64,000 bases of DNA. Origin: CAZNGF01 sp964572855 (GTDB lineage: Bacteria; Bipolaricaulota; Bipolaricaulia; RBG-16-55-9; JAJCYT01). A program made the translations under genes and the position numbers. The stretch spans positions 1 to 64,000 of the forward strand of contig CAZNGF010000005.1 in the NCBI GenBank assembly GCA_964572855.1, read 5' to 3'. Positions 8,235 through 15,708 of this stretch are shown piece after piece. Under the pieces are notes generated by a model. The model was given only the letters and a program-made list of their open reading frames with translations. It did not search any database and had not been told where the DNA came from. The stretch's first letter is position 1, and every line of letters begins with the position of its first letter.

Positions 8235-8720
8235 ATGATGGCAGTGAATGGAAAACCTGTCAAGGACTCACTGGTCGAGATGGTCCAGGTCGTCCAGCCC
8301 GAGGACGCCAACCCGATGGGGGTGGCCTTCGGCGGCAAAGTCGTGCAGTGGATGGACATGGCCGCCGCCGTCTCGGCCATGCGCCACGCGCGCCAGCCCG
8401 TCGTGACCGCCTCCATCGACCACCTGTCCTTTCTGGGCCCCATCCGCATCGGCGACTTCGTCGTGATCAGGGCCGCGGTCAACTACGTGGGCCACACCTC
8501 GATGGAGGTGGGCGTCACGATCGAGAGCGAACACCCGCTCACGGGCGAACGTCAGCGCACAACGCGGGGGTATCTCACCTTCGTCGCGCTCGGGAAGGAC
8601 GGCCGGCCCACCGAAATACAGCCGGTCGTCCCCGAGACCGAGAAGGAAAAGCAACGCTTCGAGGAAGCCCAGCGCCGCCGCCAGCTCAAACTGCAGTGGA
8701 GGGAGGAAAAACTGATATGA
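8235..8720 (+). CDS. Acyl-CoA thioesterase (hotdog fold, YciA-like)
   Basis: 161 residues. The hotdog thioesterase signature is NPMGVAFGGKVVQWMDMAA, where the Asp at the start of the long helix is catalytic. VTASIDHLSFLGPIRIGDFV follows. The C-terminal 30 residues form a highly charged helix (ETEKEKQRFEEAQRRRQ). The family hydrolyses fatty acyl-CoAs, controlling CoA and fatty acid pools. Its stop overlaps the next start (ATGA). Confidence 0.88.
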   Translation: MMAVNGKPVKDSLVEMVQVVQPEDANPMGVAFGGKVVQWMDMAAAVSAMRHARQPVVTASIDHLSFLGPIRIGDFVVIRAAVNYVGHTSMEVGVTIESEHPLTGERQRTTRGYLTFVALGKDGRPTEIQPVVPETEKEKQRFEEAQRRRQLKLQWREEKLI

Positions 8721-8974
8721 CCTTTGTCAACGTCTACCGCGCGCAGAACGAGACCGAGGCCTCCATGGTGCGTGACTTTTTGGAGGACAACGGCATCGCG
8801 GGCAAGTTGTCCTCCCAGGTCCCGGCTGCGGTGTACGGCCTCACCATGCAAAACGTTTCAGTCCAGGTCGCCGAGACCGACAAGGGCCGCGCGCTGGAGC
8901 TGATCGAAGCCTACTTCTCCGCCGAGGCCGAGGTCGACGAGTCCGAGTTCCCGGACGGCTCCGACGCCGAATAA
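8717..8974 (+). CDS. DUF2007-type small protein
   Basis: 85 residues starting MTFVNVYRAQNETEASMVRDF. This matches the small DUF2007 (putative signal-transducing) domain: a ferredoxin-like fold with VYRAQNETEA at the first strand, a helix, and LSSQVPAAVYGLTMQNVSVQV. The C-terminus is acidic (EAEVDESEFPDGSDAE). It overlaps the thioesterase gene by 4 bp and precedes glycerate kinase by 2 bp, so it is cotranscribed. The biological role is not known. Confidence 0.7.
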   Translation: MTFVNVYRAQNETEASMVRDFLEDNGIAGKLSSQVPAAVYGLTMQNVSVQVAETDKGRALELIEAYFSAEAEVDESEFPDGSDAE

Positions 8975-8976
8975 CG

Positions 8977-10113
8977 GTGCGCTTCCTGATCGCCCCGGAC
9001 GCGTTCAAGGGCAGCTTGAGCGCTCCGGAGGCGGCCGAGGCGATCGCCGGCGGCCTGCGCCGCGCTTGGCCTGAGGCGAGTTTCGAACACTGCCCGTTGG
9101 CCGACGGCGGCGAGGGCACGGCCGCCGCGCTGGTCGGCGCCTGCGGTGGAACCTGGGAACACGCCGAAACACGCGATCCACTGGGCCGCCCGCTCGAAAC
9201 GAGCTACGGCCTGCTCGACGGCGGCCGCATCGCCGTCATCGACGTCGCTGCCGCCTCGGGCCTCACCCACCTGACAGAGCCGGAGCGCGACCCGCTCCGA
9301 GCCGGCAGCGCCGGCACGGGCGGACTCATCCGCCACGCGCTCGACCGCGGGGTCGAACGCGTCTGGCTCGGCCTGGGCGGAAGCGCCACGGTGGACGGCG
9401 GGCTCGGGATGCTGTGCGCCCTTGGCGGACGTGGGTTGGACGCGCACGGGAGGTCGTTGTCGCCAAACGGGGCGGGGCTGCTGTGCGCGACCGCGCTGGA
9501 CCTGTCCGGACTCGATCCCTGCCTGAAACGCGTTTCTATTGACGCGCTCTACGACGTGGACAACCCACTCTCGGGCCCCGCGGGGGCGCGGAACTACATG
9601 ACGCAAAAGGGCGCGACCTCGGCACAGATCGAGGTCCTCGATGCCGCGCTTGCACGCTGGGGTCGGTTATTAGAACGAACGGTCGGTCACGAAACCTCTA
9701 GCCTGCCCGGTGCGGGCGCCGCCGGCGGGATCGGGGCGGCGGTAGCCGCCTTGGGCGGGTCGCTGATGTCCGGTAGCGACTTCGTACTGCGTTATCTAAA
9801 CGTGCGCAGACGCATCCCGAATGCGGACGTGGTGATCGGCGGAGAGGGCAAGCTGGACGCGCAAACCGCACGCGGCAAAGTGGTGGCCGGTCTGGGCCGA
9901 CTGGCCCGAGCCGCCAAACGGCCGCTCGTCGTCCTCTGCGGGGTCTGCGAGGCGGACGCGCAGATGCTTGACGCGCTGGGCGTGGACATCGCCCAGGCGA
10001 TCGTGCCCGACCTGACCGATGAAGGCTCGGCGATGTTGGAACCGGCGCGCTGGCTCCGCAAGCTAGCGGAGCACGTCGGACCCCAGCTCAAGGGGATTCG
10101 ATCAGGAGCGTGA
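8977..10113 (+). CDS. Glycerate kinase (GarK/GlxK family)
   Basis: Phosphorylates glycerate with ATP. 378 residues from a GTG start (VRFLIAPDAFKGSLSAPEAA), with the family landmarks HCPLADGGEGTAAAL, GLGGSATVDGGLGML and a C-terminal GEGKLDAQTARGKV. Length matches the family (about 375-380). Whether the product is 2- or 3-phosphoglycerate cannot be decided here. Third gene of a three-gene unit. Its last 26 bp overlap the 3' end of the convergent dtd gene. Confidence 0.9.
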   Translation: MRFLIAPDAFKGSLSAPEAAEAIAGGLRRAWPEASFEHCPLADGGEGTAAALVGACGGTWEHAETRDPLGRPLETSYGLLDGGRIAVIDVAAASGLTHLTEPERDPLRAGSAGTGGLIRHALDRGVERVWLGLGGSATVDGGLGMLCALGGRGLDAHGRSLSPNGAGLLCATALDLSGLDPCLKRVSIDALYDVDNPLSGPAGARNYMTQKGATSAQIEVLDAALARWGRLLERTVGHETSSLPGAGAAGGIGAAVAALGGSLMSGSDFVLRYLNVRRRIPNADVVIGGEGKLDAQTARGKVVAGLGRLARAAKRPLVVLCGVCEADAQMLDALGVDIAQAIVPDLTDEGSAMLEPARWLRKLAEHVGPQLKGIRSGA

Positions 10114-10528
10114 CCGGGCCGTCGTTGACGAGCTCGACCTCCATGTGCGCGCCGAAACGGCCGGTGTCGACGTGCAGGCCGCTTTCTCGAAGCGTAGAAA
10201 CGAACTGCTCGACCATCGGCTCGGCCCGCTCGGGCGGCGCGGCGTCGGTAAACCCCGGCCGCCGCCCCTTGCGCGTGTCTCCGTAGAGCGTGAACTGTGA
10301 CACGGCCAGGATTTCGGCGTCCATCTCCAGCGCCGAGCGGTTCATCCTGCCCGCGTCGTCTGGGAAGATGCGCAGATTGAGGATCTTGTTCGCGCAGTAA
10401 TCCAGATCGGCTCGTTCGTCCGCGTTCGATATGCCGACCAGCAGCAGAAGGCCGGGGCCGCACTGCCCCGCCACCTCGCTCAGCACCGTCACGCTCGCGC
10501 GCCGGACGCGCTGCAACAGAACGCGCAC
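10088..10528 (-). CDS. dtd: D-aminoacyl-tRNA deacylase
   Basis: 146 residues from a GTG at 10528. Hydrolyses D-amino acids from tRNA. Contains the DTD motif SQFTLYGDTRKGRRPGF and the second conserved motif near the C-terminus as NDGPVTLLIES, with one residue before GPVT that many homologues lack or vary. Last gene of menA-CPBP-dtd, 4 bp behind the CPBP gene. The 3' end overlaps glycerate kinase convergently. Confidence 0.93.
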   Translation of the reverse strand: MRVLLQRVRRASVTVLSEVAGQCGPGLLLLVGISNADERADLDYCANKILNLRIFPDDAGRMNRSALEMDAEILAVSQFTLYGDTRKGRRPGFTDAAPPERAEPMVEQFVSTLRESGLHVDTGRFGAHMEVELVNDGPVTLLIESP

Positions 10529-10532
10529 CGGT

Positions 10533-11162
10533 TCACCCGCCCATCGGGAATATCGCGAAGATCACCGTACTCCAGAGCGAGTGCGAGACGATCACGGGCA
10601 CGAGGTTGGGGTTTTTCCAGTACAGCAAGCCCCAGAACGCGCCGGCCACCGCGGCCGCCCCAACGAGCATGAGGTTGAGCGTCCAGAGGTGGACTCCCGC
10701 GTAGATCAGCGAGGCCAGCGCCCAGCCGCCCGCGCCGCCGAAGCGCCGCATGAGCTGGCGCTGCAGGAAGCCGCGCCAGAAGATCTCTTCGCTCGGTCCC
10801 GTCACGAAAAACAGCAACAGCGCGATCGCCCACAGCGGCGTCCCCTCCCCTTTGGCGTAGACGCCGCCAATCTGGTCTTGGGCGAAGGGCAAGAGTTGCG
10901 TCGCCAGGGCTTGCGCAATCCAGAAGATGCCGTAGAGCGCCGCGGCCGAGACGAGGCCGATCGCGACCGAGCGGCCGTCGAGCCGGAACAGGCTGCGAAA
11001 GTCCTCTTGCAGGCGGGCGGACAACCCGGCCAGCACCAGCGCCGAGATCGAGATCTTGACCCAGAAGTTGCCCCACTCCAAGTAGAACGTGACGAACCAG
11101 AGCGCCGCGGCCAGGATCACCGTGCCGACGACGGCGTTGCGATTGAACTCGGGTCGGCTCAT
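10533..11162 (-). CDS. CPBP family intramembrane metalloprotease
   Basis: 209 residues with about six hydrophobic segments. The three CPBP motifs are present: GPSEEIFWRGFLQ (EExxxR), YAGVH with its metal-binding His, and the final HSLW in VPVIVSHSLWS. Such proteins are Rce1-like membrane proteases or maturation factors. The substrate here is unknown. Overlaps menA by 4 bp. Confidence 0.85.
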   Translation of the reverse strand: MSRPEFNRNAVVGTVILAAALWFVTFYLEWGNFWVKISISALVLAGLSARLQEDFRSLFRLDGRSVAIGLVSAAALYGIFWIAQALATQLLPFAQDQIGGVYAKGEGTPLWAIALLLFFVTGPSEEIFWRGFLQRQLMRRFGGAGGWALASLIYAGVHLWTLNLMLVGAAAVAGAFWGLLYWKNPNLVPVIVSHSLWSTVIFAIFPMGG

Positions 11163-12049
11163 GAGAACACCGACTCCAGCACAAGGGAGAGGATCAGCAG
11201 CACGCCGAACACCGTGTCGAGTTGCGCAGTCTGGGCATCAGCGTCTTTGGGCAGCTCGCGCGCCATCGTGCCCACCAAACGCAACGCCAGCGGCAGCGAG
11301 AACAGCAGCGCCAGTGCCCAGAAGCTGAGCGCGCTAAACAGCATCAGCAGGACGATGCCCAGATAGGCCAGCCCGACGAGCCCGATGTAGAGCCGCAACG
11401 CGTTGACCCGCCCCAGCATGATCGCCAGCGTGCGGATGTCTTGCCGTTGGTCGTGCTCGATGTCGCGGATGTTGTTGGCCAGCAGCACGAGCGCGACCAG
11501 CGCGCCGAACGGGAGCGAGATCCAGAAGGCATCCCAGCTCAGCGCCCGAGCCTGCACGAAGTACGCCCCCTCGACCATCAGAGGTCCCCACATCAAGAAG
11601 ACCGACAGTTCGCCGAGCCCTACGTACTTGTACTTGAACGGGGGCGCCGTGTAGAGCACGCTCGCAAGGCCCCCGACCAGCGCCAGCCACAGCACAACCC
11701 AGCCGCGCGTCGCGATCAGGTAGGCCCCGATGAGCGCGGCGATGGCGTACAGAATCCAGGAGACGATCAAGACCTGCCGGGGCTCGAGCTTGCCCTCCAG
11801 CAACGGATGCGGCCGGTACTGCGCCGTGGACACGTCGGCGCGGTCCACGCCGCTCTGGACGTCGAAGTAGTCGTTGATCAGATTCGTCGCCGCGTGGACG
11901 ATCACCATCCCGACAAGCGTGAGCGCGTAGAACCACCAGTCGAACGCCCCGTCCACCGAGGCCAGCGCCGCGCCCACGGTCACCGAGATGGCCGACATCG
12001 AAAACGACCACGGCCGGCTGGCCAAGAACCAATTCTGATAGGTGCTCAT
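11159..12049 (-). CDS. menA: UbiA-family prenyltransferase, MenA-like
   Basis: 296-residue membrane protein starting MSTYQNWFLASRPWSFSMS. Carries both Asp-rich prenyl-diphosphate motifs, NLINDYFDVQSGVD (about 77) and NNIRDIEHDQRQDIRTLA (about 195), and the MenA-like segment YTAPPFKYKYVGLGELSVF. The likely reaction is prenylation of dihydroxynaphthoate in menaquinone synthesis. Two ATGs lie 6 bp apart. The second (12049) is 7 bases from GGAGGA and is preferred. No other men genes are in the window, so a related quinone or lipid substrate is possible. Confidence 0.83.
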   Translation of the reverse strand: MSTYQNWFLASRPWSFSMSAISVTVGAALASVDGAFDWWFYALTLVGMVIVHAATNLINDYFDVQSGVDRADVSTAQYRPHPLLEGKLEPRQVLIVSWILYAIAALIGAYLIATRGWVVLWLALVGGLASVLYTAPPFKYKYVGLGELSVFLMWGPLMVEGAYFVQARALSWDAFWISLPFGALVALVLLANNIRDIEHDQRQDIRTLAIMLGRVNALRLYIGLVGLAYLGIVLLMLFSALSFWALALLFSLPLALRLVGTMARELPKDADAQTAQLDTVFGVLLILSLVLESVFS

Positions 12050-12068
12050 CGGCATCTCCTCCGCGGGG

Positions 12069-12097
12069 ATTGTATCGTCAGGCCACCGGCCCGCCAA
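12069..12097 (-). promoter_or_regulatory. Promoter of menA-CPBP-dtd
   Basis: Minus strand TTGGCG (12092-12097), 17 bp, TACAAT (12069-12074), giving a leader of only about 15 bases before the menA start. Confidence 0.65.
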
Positions 12098-12204
12098 TCC
12101 AAACGGCCCGGTGGCTGGTGTGCGGGCTTCTTGATAGCATTTGGGGCATCTTGGGCGGCGCAGGCCGCCAACCATCGAACCGAACGCACGTCAAGGGAGG
12201 CCCG

Positions 12205-12855
12205 ATGAAGATCGCAGTTCTGGGAGGCACGGGACGTCAGGGAAAGGGGCTGGCCATGCGGCTGAGCCGCGCGGGCCATCAAGTCTGGGTCGGCTCGCGC
12301 ACGGTCGAAAAAGCGCAAACTGCCGTCGACTCGATGAACGAAGCGCTGGGTGGAGAATCCGGCATCACGCCCGCCGAGAACGCCGAGGCGGCGCGCCAGT
12401 CCGAAGTCGTGTTCCTCACGGTCCCGCACCCGCACGAGTACAGCACGGTCGAGGCGCTCAAGGACGTCTTAAAGGGGAAAACGCTCGTCGACGTCTCGGT
12501 CCCGCTCACCAACTACAAGCCGCCCGTGGCCGACCTGCCCGAGGAGGGCTCGGCCGCCGAGGGTGTCCAGCGCATCGTGGGGGGCGAAACCCCCGTCGTC
12601 GCGGCGTTTAAGACCACCTCGGCCGTGGCCTTGCAGCAAATTGAACAGGCCCCCGAGGCCGACGAGCTCGTCTGCGGCGACCACGACGAGGCCAAGCGAC
12701 GCGTGCTGGGACTCATCGAGGACATCGGCGCGCGGGGCTTCGACGCGGGCCCCTTGCGCAACGCGCGCGCCATGGAGCTCATGACCGCCGTGCTCATCCA
12801 ACTGGACCAGACCTACAAGAAGCGCGACATCGGCATCAAGCTCAGCGGCGTATGA
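12205..12855 (+). CDS. npdG: NADPH-dependent F420 reductase
   Basis: 216 residues, MKIAVLGGTGRQGKGLAMRL at the start with the NADPH-binding GGTGRQG and WVGSR motifs. Later VFLTVPHPHEYS, VDVSVPLTNYKPP and the C-terminal LRNARAMELMTAVLI match the F420:NADPH oxidoreductase (Fno) family. It exchanges hydride between NADPH and coenzyme F420. AAGGGAGG precedes the ATG. It overlaps cofE by 4 bp, which strongly supports the F420 assignment. Confidence 0.9.
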   Translation: MKIAVLGGTGRQGKGLAMRLSRAGHQVWVGSRTVEKAQTAVDSMNEALGGESGITPAENAEAARQSEVVFLTVPHPHEYSTVEALKDVLKGKTLVDVSVPLTNYKPPVADLPEEGSAAEGVQRIVGGETPVVAAFKTTSAVALQQIEQAPEADELVCGDHDEAKRRVLGLIEDIGARGFDAGPLRNARAMELMTAVLIQLDQTYKKRDIGIKLSGV

Positions 12856-13604
12856 GCCTGGCAATCACCCCTATGGCCGGCTTCCCGCGCCTGGACGGCC
12901 CCGCCGACCTGGGCCGCGTCCTGATCGACTGCCTGCGCGACAACGCAATCACCCCGCGCGCCGCCGACGTGCTCGTGCTGGCGCACAAGGTCGTTTCCAA
13001 GGCCGAGGGACGGGTGATCGACCTGGAAAAAATTGCACCGTCGCCGCGGGCTCAACAGCTCGCGGCCAAGACCGGCAAAGACCCGCGCATGGTCGAGGTG
13101 ATCTTGCGCGAGTCCAAGCGCGTCGTGCGCGCCGCCGGCGGTGTGGTCATCACCGAGAACCGCCTGGGCTTGATCTGCGCCAACGCGGGTGTGGACCGCT
13201 CCAACGCGGGGCCGCACCAAGCCGTCCTGCTGCCCGAGGACCCGGACGCTTCAGCGCGCGCGCTGCGCGCCGCACTCGAGTCCGCCTTTGGCGTCGCCCC
13301 GCCGGTCCTGATCGCCGACACGCACGGCCGCCCCTGGCGCGAGGGCGCCACGGGCCTGTGCATCGGCCTCAGCGGCATCGACCCGTTCCACGACTATCGC
13401 GGGACGCACGACCTTTACGACTACGAGATGCAGTCCGAGGTCGAGTGCGTCGCCGACGAACTCTGCGCCGCCGCCACGCTCGTGATGGGCCAGGGCGACG
13501 AAGGGATCCCCGCGGCGTTGGTGCGGGGGCTGACGCTGCCGCTGGACGAAGCATCCAGCGCGCGCCAACTGCTACGAGAGCCGGGGCGCGATCTGTTCCG
13601 CTAG
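12852..13604 (+). CDS. cofE: Coenzyme F420:L-glutamate ligase
   Basis: Adds glutamate residues to F420-0. 250 residues with ADVLVLAHKVVSKAEGRVI, GGVVITENRLGLICANAGVD and IADTHGRPWREGATGLCIG, all typical of CofE, plus AAATLVMGQGDEGIPAALV. It has the length of the stand-alone ligase, without the FMN-reductase extension of actinobacterial FbiB. Paired with npdG. cofC, cofD, cofG and cofH are not in the window and must lie elsewhere if F420 is made. Confidence 0.93.
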   Translation: MSLAITPMAGFPRLDGPADLGRVLIDCLRDNAITPRAADVLVLAHKVVSKAEGRVIDLEKIAPSPRAQQLAAKTGKDPRMVEVILRESKRVVRAAGGVVITENRLGLICANAGVDRSNAGPHQAVLLPEDPDASARALRAALESAFGVAPPVLIADTHGRPWREGATGLCIGLSGIDPFHDYRGTHDLYDYEMQSEVECVADELCAAATLVMGQGDEGIPAALVRGLTLPLDEASSARQLLREPGRDLFR

Positions 13605-13658
13605 ACGGCGCCATGGACACTGGTCTGGGCTCAGCAATCGAGTCCTCAAGGAACGCCG

Positions 13659-14003
13659 CTAATGACCCAGAACGGAACCCTTCTCCTCGGGTTCCATCGT
13701 GATCTTCACGGGCACACGGACGCCGGGACCCACCGAGATATTCGGGACGCGCTGCGTTTTCATGCCCTCCATGGTGCCTTCAAGTTCGTAGATCGCCGGC
13801 ACGAGGTTCGTGAATTGGGCCACGCCATTGGCGTCGCTGACCGACGTTTGATCGTGGGACAGGTTAGGGGACGAGAGGACCAGGACGACACCGGGTAGGA
13901 CGTCGCCATCCTCGGTCGTCACCTCGACTCGGATCGTCCCGGTCGTGCTGTCGATGAAGAGCGCGCTTGCCCCCAACAATGTAGCAAAGATCGACCTTAA
14001 CAA
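13659..14003 (-). CDS. Short carboxypeptidase-regulatory-like domain protein or remnant
   Basis: About 114 residues from a possible TTG at 14003. A short hydrophobic N-terminus (LLRSIFATLLGASALF) precedes a single Ig-like regulatory domain: TGTIRVEVTTEDGDVLPGVV, SDANGVAQFTNLVPAIYELE and VPVKITMEP. This domain is normally the first part of long TonB-dependent receptors or surface proteins. Here the frame stops right after it. No RBS or ATG is seen, so it may be a truncated remnant. Convergent with cofE and divergent from the aldo/keto reductase. Confidence 0.45.
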   Translation of the reverse strand: MLRSIFATLLGASALFIDSTTGTIRVEVTTEDGDVLPGVVLVLSSPNLSHDQTSVSDANGVAQFTNLVPAIYELEGTMEGMKTQRVPNISVGPGVRVPVKITMEPEEKGSVLGH

Positions 14004-14118
14004 ACAAGCGAAGGCCGCGCGTGTTGTGTCGCGCGTGGTCGCGGCGTACGATTTCCCGGTGCGGTCGCGGCCGGGTGCGCGAGGCGTCCCCGCTGCCCCG
14101 ACGAAAGGAGTGCTGCGC

Positions 14119-14967
14119 ATGTCCCACGTTCCCAACATCCCCCTCAACGACGGCCACAAGATTCCGCAGCTCGGTTTCGGGGTGTTTCTCATCGAACCCA
14201 AAGGGACCGAACGAGCCGTGAGTCAGGCGCTGGAGATCGGTTACCGCCACATCGATACGGCTCAAATGTACGGAAACGAACGCGAGGTCGGCGCGGCCGT
14301 GCGCGCCTCGGGTCTGCGGCGCGAGGACGTGTATGTCACCAGCAAGCTCAACAACGGCTTCCACCGGCCCGACGACGCGCGCCGGGCGTTTGGCGCCACG
14401 CTGGGTGAGTTGGGCTTCGACTACGTGGACTTATTTCTGATCCACTGGCCGCTGCCCACGCTCTACGACGGCGACTTCGTCTCGACCTGGAAGGTGTTGG
14501 AGGGGTTCAAGCAAGACGGCCGCGCCCGCTCGATCGGGGTCTCGAATTTCCAGACCGCCCACCTCGATCGGCTGCGGGACGAGACAAGCGTCGTCCCGGC
14601 CGTAAACCAGATCGAGGCACACCCCTACTTCGCCAACGACGCCGTGCGCGCCCGAAACCGCGAGGCGGGGATCGTCACCGAGGCGTGGTCGCCGATCGCG
14701 CGCGGGAAGGTGCTCGACGACCCCGCGCTCAACGAAATCGCGGGCAAGCACGGCAAGACTGCTGCCCAAATCGCGCTCCGCTGGCACCTCCAGCGCGGGG
14801 GCGTCATTTTCCCCAAAACCACGAGTCCTGATCGCATGAAGGAGAACATCGCGCTGTTCGACTTCGAGCTGAGCGCCGAGGAGATGCGCGCCATCGACGC
14901 GCTCGACGCGGGCGAGGACGGGCGCATCGGCCCCAACCCCGACACGTTCGACTACGTACCGGAATAG
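14119..14967 (+). CDS. Aldo/keto reductase
   Basis: 282 residues, NADPH-dependent carbonyl reductase of the 2,5-diketo-gluconate reductase type. The catalytic tetrad is visible: Asp and Tyr in HIDTAQMYGNE, Lys in YVTSKLNN, and His in LFLIHWPLP. The cofactor end reads GGVIFPKTTSPDRMKENI. AAAGGAG precedes the ATG at 14119, and an upstream open stretch in frame is noncoding. Substrate unknown. Confidence 0.92.
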   Translation: MSHVPNIPLNDGHKIPQLGFGVFLIEPKGTERAVSQALEIGYRHIDTAQMYGNEREVGAAVRASGLRREDVYVTSKLNNGFHRPDDARRAFGATLGELGFDYVDLFLIHWPLPTLYDGDFVSTWKVLEGFKQDGRARSIGVSNFQTAHLDRLRDETSVVPAVNQIEAHPYFANDAVRARNREAGIVTEAWSPIARGKVLDDPALNEIAGKHGKTAAQIALRWHLQRGGVIFPKTTSPDRMKENIALFDFELSAEEMRAIDALDAGEDGRIGPNPDTFDYVPE

Positions 14968-15007
14968 GCTCAAGCGCACCCGTTGCGCTCCAAAGCGCGC
15001 GGCCGAT

Positions 15008-15520
15008 ATGGACTACGCGATTGGCAACGTCACCATCGACGACCTGGTGTTTCACGACGGGGAGACGCGCATGGGCACGCCCGGCGGCAACGCCGTGGGC
15101 CTGCGCGTGTAGGACGCGCAGGCAGGCTTGGTCGCGGCGGCGGGACCGGATTATCCCGTCCGCGACCTGGAAGCGCTTGGGGTCGACACGCGCTGGCTCG
15201 AGCGCGGCCACGAACGGTCGCTGCGCAACTGGGGCCTCGTGGACGCGGTCAGCAAGCTCTACGTGCTGGGCTGCGGGGACTCCTACTGCGCGGGCCGAGC
15301 CGGACGCCAGTTCGTCTCGAAACACACCGGCCGCGAATGCGAAGCCCGCTACGCGCTGGAGTTCTCGTCCTCCCTGGCCGAAACGCTGCCCGCCAACGCG
15401 CTGGTCGTCGGCGTGTCCAACTCCGGCACCGTGACGCGCACCGTGGAGGGCGTCGCGCGCGCCAGAGCGAAGGGCGCCCACACGTTGGGATTGACCGCCG
15501 ATCCTGTTATCTCGCCCAGG
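15008..15520 (+). pseudogene. Fused remnant of a PfkB sugar kinase and a SIS phosphosugar isomerase
   Basis: One frame starts MDYAIGNVTIDDLVFHDGET and continues RMGTPGGNAVGLRV, the N-terminus of a PfkB/ribokinase-type kinase. It hits TAG at 15110-15112, then resumes GLVAAAGPDYPVRDLEALGV, still PfkB-like. At about 15245 it changes abruptly into a SIS domain (KLYVLGCGDSYCAGRAG, VVGVSNSGTVTRTVEGVARA). SIS similarity ends near 15510. Kinase and SIS enzymes are separate proteins in fructoselysine-type sugar operons, so this looks like a deletion joining two neighbouring genes, followed by decay. From 15520 to 15702 nothing recognisable remains. Confidence 0.7.
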
Positions 15521-15708
15521 CGCGCTGCACGGCCTTCCTCGGGTTCGACGATCCGAAGCGCCAACGGGTCAATTTCAGGCAGATCTTCGAGTCCGAGAGC
15601 GCGTCGGGCACATAGACCTCTCCGGCAGGTGCGGTCAACGCGCCTTTGCTGTCACGTTCCATCTCGGGCCGCTTACCATGACGCCATCAGTCTTAGGGGG
15701 TTGTGACC

